Positions 62,726-64,000 of a stretch of 64,000 nt of DNA are shown piece after piece. The DNA is from an uncultured Clostridium sp. (lineage in GTDB: Bacteria > Bacillota > Clostridia > TANB77 > CAG-508), in the NCBI GenBank assembly GCA_900554175.1, contig USGK01000005.1, forward strand, positions 11,359-75,358, read 5' to 3'. A program made the translations under genes and the position numbers. The notes under the pieces are model-generated. The model worked only from the letters and a program-made list of their open reading frames with translations, did not search any database and had not been told where the DNA came from. How positions within the stretch are numbered: position 1 is the stretch's first letter; every line of letters starts with the position of its first letter.

Positions 62726-63846
62726 TTTAATCTCATCCCTTTCATATTTTTTATATTTTCTATTTTATTTGAATTTTGTTTTCCGACACTAGAAAAATAT
62801 GATTTTATAAAAATTTTTATCATTTCATTTATTGTCTTTTTCTCATCATCTGTTACATTTTGATATTTTTTTAAAATTATTATAAGATTAGCAGATAATT
62901 TTTTCGATATCTCTCCAAATGTTTTTGCATTAGTTGAGTAAAATAGATCAAATATTGTATCAACGAAGACTTTTCTTTGGGCAACAGTTGTATTTCTTAA
63001 CCATTCTGTTAAAGTATCATCTAAAAGTTCACTTTTATCTGTTACACTTTTTAATTTTACCATATCATCTTTTAAAACTTGCCATGAATATATATCATGT
63101 TGCATTATTCCTTTTGCTATACTTTTTACTACTTCGCATTTTTCCTTATGCTCCATAAGCCTTCCAATGATAGAATCCTGAGGAATATATGTTTCAATCT
63201 TTTCTATAAATTCTTTGTTTTCTATACTTTCAATAAAATTATTACTAAAACCTGGTCCATCATAATTATATACTTTGATTATTCTATCTTGAATATCTCT
63301 TGAAACCATCACAGATGCGTATATTCCAACATTTCCTCCTTTTGAATGTCCTCCTATCCTAATTTTTTTATTTTGATACTCACTAGAGATTTTTTCTAGA
63401 TAATCTTTTCCATCTAGTTGACATGGAACCGTTTCCATAAATGACATATTAAAGTCTTCTTTCCATCCTAAAATCGTCTGATCTGTCCCTATATATGACA
63501 CATACAGTTCTTCCTCTGAAATATGAACTGTTATTGCTCCAAATTGTTTTTCATTTACTTCTTCATTTTTTTCAACAAAATCTGTTACTTTTAAATTTTT
63601 AAATCTTTTAGATATTCCTAATTTTGTTATTAATTCTTTATCTCCATTAAATCTAAATTCCTCATTTCTAAATTTTTTCATTTTATTAGAAATTGATTCT
63701 ATTGTCTCTATTTCTTGCATTTTAATTCTATCAAATATTAAATATGAAAATCTTGCTAAAATCATACTATCTATTTCGTTAAATTTGTATATTTCATTTA
63801 TTGGAAGATCTCCTCTCCAATCTATATAATCGTTTATATTTGCCAT
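62698..63846 (-). CDS. DUF2974 (Mbeg1-like) lipase-fold protein
   Basis: A 382-residue alpha/beta hydrolase-type protein. It starts ANINDYIDWRGDLPINEIYK, a family hallmark. The nucleophile-elbow-like GGHSKGGNVGIYASVMVSRD has the GHSKGG form, and YNYDGPGFS follows. No signal peptide is seen, so it is probably cytoplasmic. The family (DUF2974) is common in Bacillota and related to the eukaryotic Mbeg1, with unknown substrate. The start at 63846 follows AAGAGGTGA. The frame extends three codons upstream without a site. Confidence 0.87.
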   Translation of the reverse strand: MANINDYIDWRGDLPINEIYKFNEIDSMILARFSYLIFDRIKMQEIETIESISNKMKKFRNEEFRFNGDKELITKLGISKRFKNLKVTDFVEKNEEVNEKQFGAITVHISEEELYVSYIGTDQTILGWKEDFNMSFMETVPCQLDGKDYLEKISSEYQNKKIRIGGHSKGGNVGIYASVMVSRDIQDRIIKVYNYDGPGFSNNFIESIENKEFIEKIETYIPQDSIIGRLMEHKEKCEVVKSIAKGIMQHDIYSWQVLKDDMVKLKSVTDKSELLDDTLTEWLRNTTVAQRKVFVDTIFDLFYSTNAKTFGEISKKLSANLIIILKKYQNVTDDEKKTINEMIKIFIKSYFSSVGKQNSNKIENIKNMKGMRLKWKKDSKNI

Positions 63847-64000
63847 AACTATCACCTCTTGATTTTATCTTATTTCATTTATTTTTTTGCTCATTATATC
63901 AAAAAAAAATATTTTTAACAATGGCTAAATTTTGTTTTTATATTTTTTGTATCTGTTAAGTAATTCGTGGCAAAATTTTTATCCATAAATTTTGCGTATA

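Noticed and set aside
63972..63997. GCAAAATTT/AAATTTTGC hairpin at the right edge
   Set aside because: No T-run on either strand and no gene visible on the far side, so I could not assign it a role.

Overview
The window comes from a very AT-rich, low-GC Gram-positive bacterium. It is most likely an anaerobic, spore-forming member of the Clostridia. The evidence is sigma-H, the ctsR-mcsA-mcsB-clpC operon, a TIGR04086 membrane protein, SpaA/Cna_B-repeat surface proteins, clostridial pilin-like N-termini, and the rimP-nusA-ylxR-infB-rbfA-nrnA-truB gene order. Nearly every gene is on the minus strand, so the window reads from high to low coordinates. Only tRNA-Thr and four small genes (21831, 32608, 33062, 41856) are on the plus strand. 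I saw no prophage, insertion sequence, CRISPR array or rRNA.

Layout. 1-2.8 kb: the start of an exopolysaccharide operon behind a good promoter (priming sugar transferase, a glycosyltransferase remnant, an intact GT4 glycosyltransferase, an Fe-S/F420-dehydrogenase-like gene cut by the window edge). 3-9.8 kb: MntP, VanZ-like and O-antigen-ligase-like membrane proteins behind argS, then trpS and cysS. 9.9-20.4 kb: a class A penicillin-binding protein, an unknown gene, greA, a divergent SecD/SecF pair, a frameshifted HD protein, two small membrane proteins, tRNA-Glu, a small cell-surface protein and ychF. 20.5-22.1 kb: tRNA-Thr, plsC, then a small divergent pair of orphan transcription units. 22.1-30.9 kb: murA and the nusA-infB translation/transcription operon with a hairpin in its leader. 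31-33.6 kb: a pilin-LamG fusion and two small exported plus-strand proteins. 33.6-41.3 kb: RNHCP protein, a TGS/uridine-kinase-like protein, ftsH, a DUF1189 protein, alr, femX and tmRNA. 41.3-47.5 kb: small unknown genes and the CtsR regulon operon with its operator. 47.5-51.9 kb: a large Cna_B-repeat surface protein, secG and rpmF. 51.9-63.9 kb: lemA, rarA (frameshifted), queA, an HD protein, sigH, polA, two PMT-type glycosyltransferases (one frameshifted), an rRNA pseudouridine synthase and a DUF2974 lipase-like protein.

Most of the window is housekeeping: translation, protein quality control, peptidoglycan and lipid synthesis. Unusual material is scattered between these genes. It includes SecD/SecF proteins that lack the recognised proton-relay aspartates, a thioester-type surface protein that stops exactly at LPLTGM and lacks the thioester glutamine, a tryptophanyl-tRNA synthetase with an Fe-S-type cysteine signature, a pair of tiny divergent orphan transcription units, and three genes each broken by one apparent inserted base. 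Many promoters are close to TTGACA-17-TATAAT, so several transcription units can be drawn from the sequence alone.
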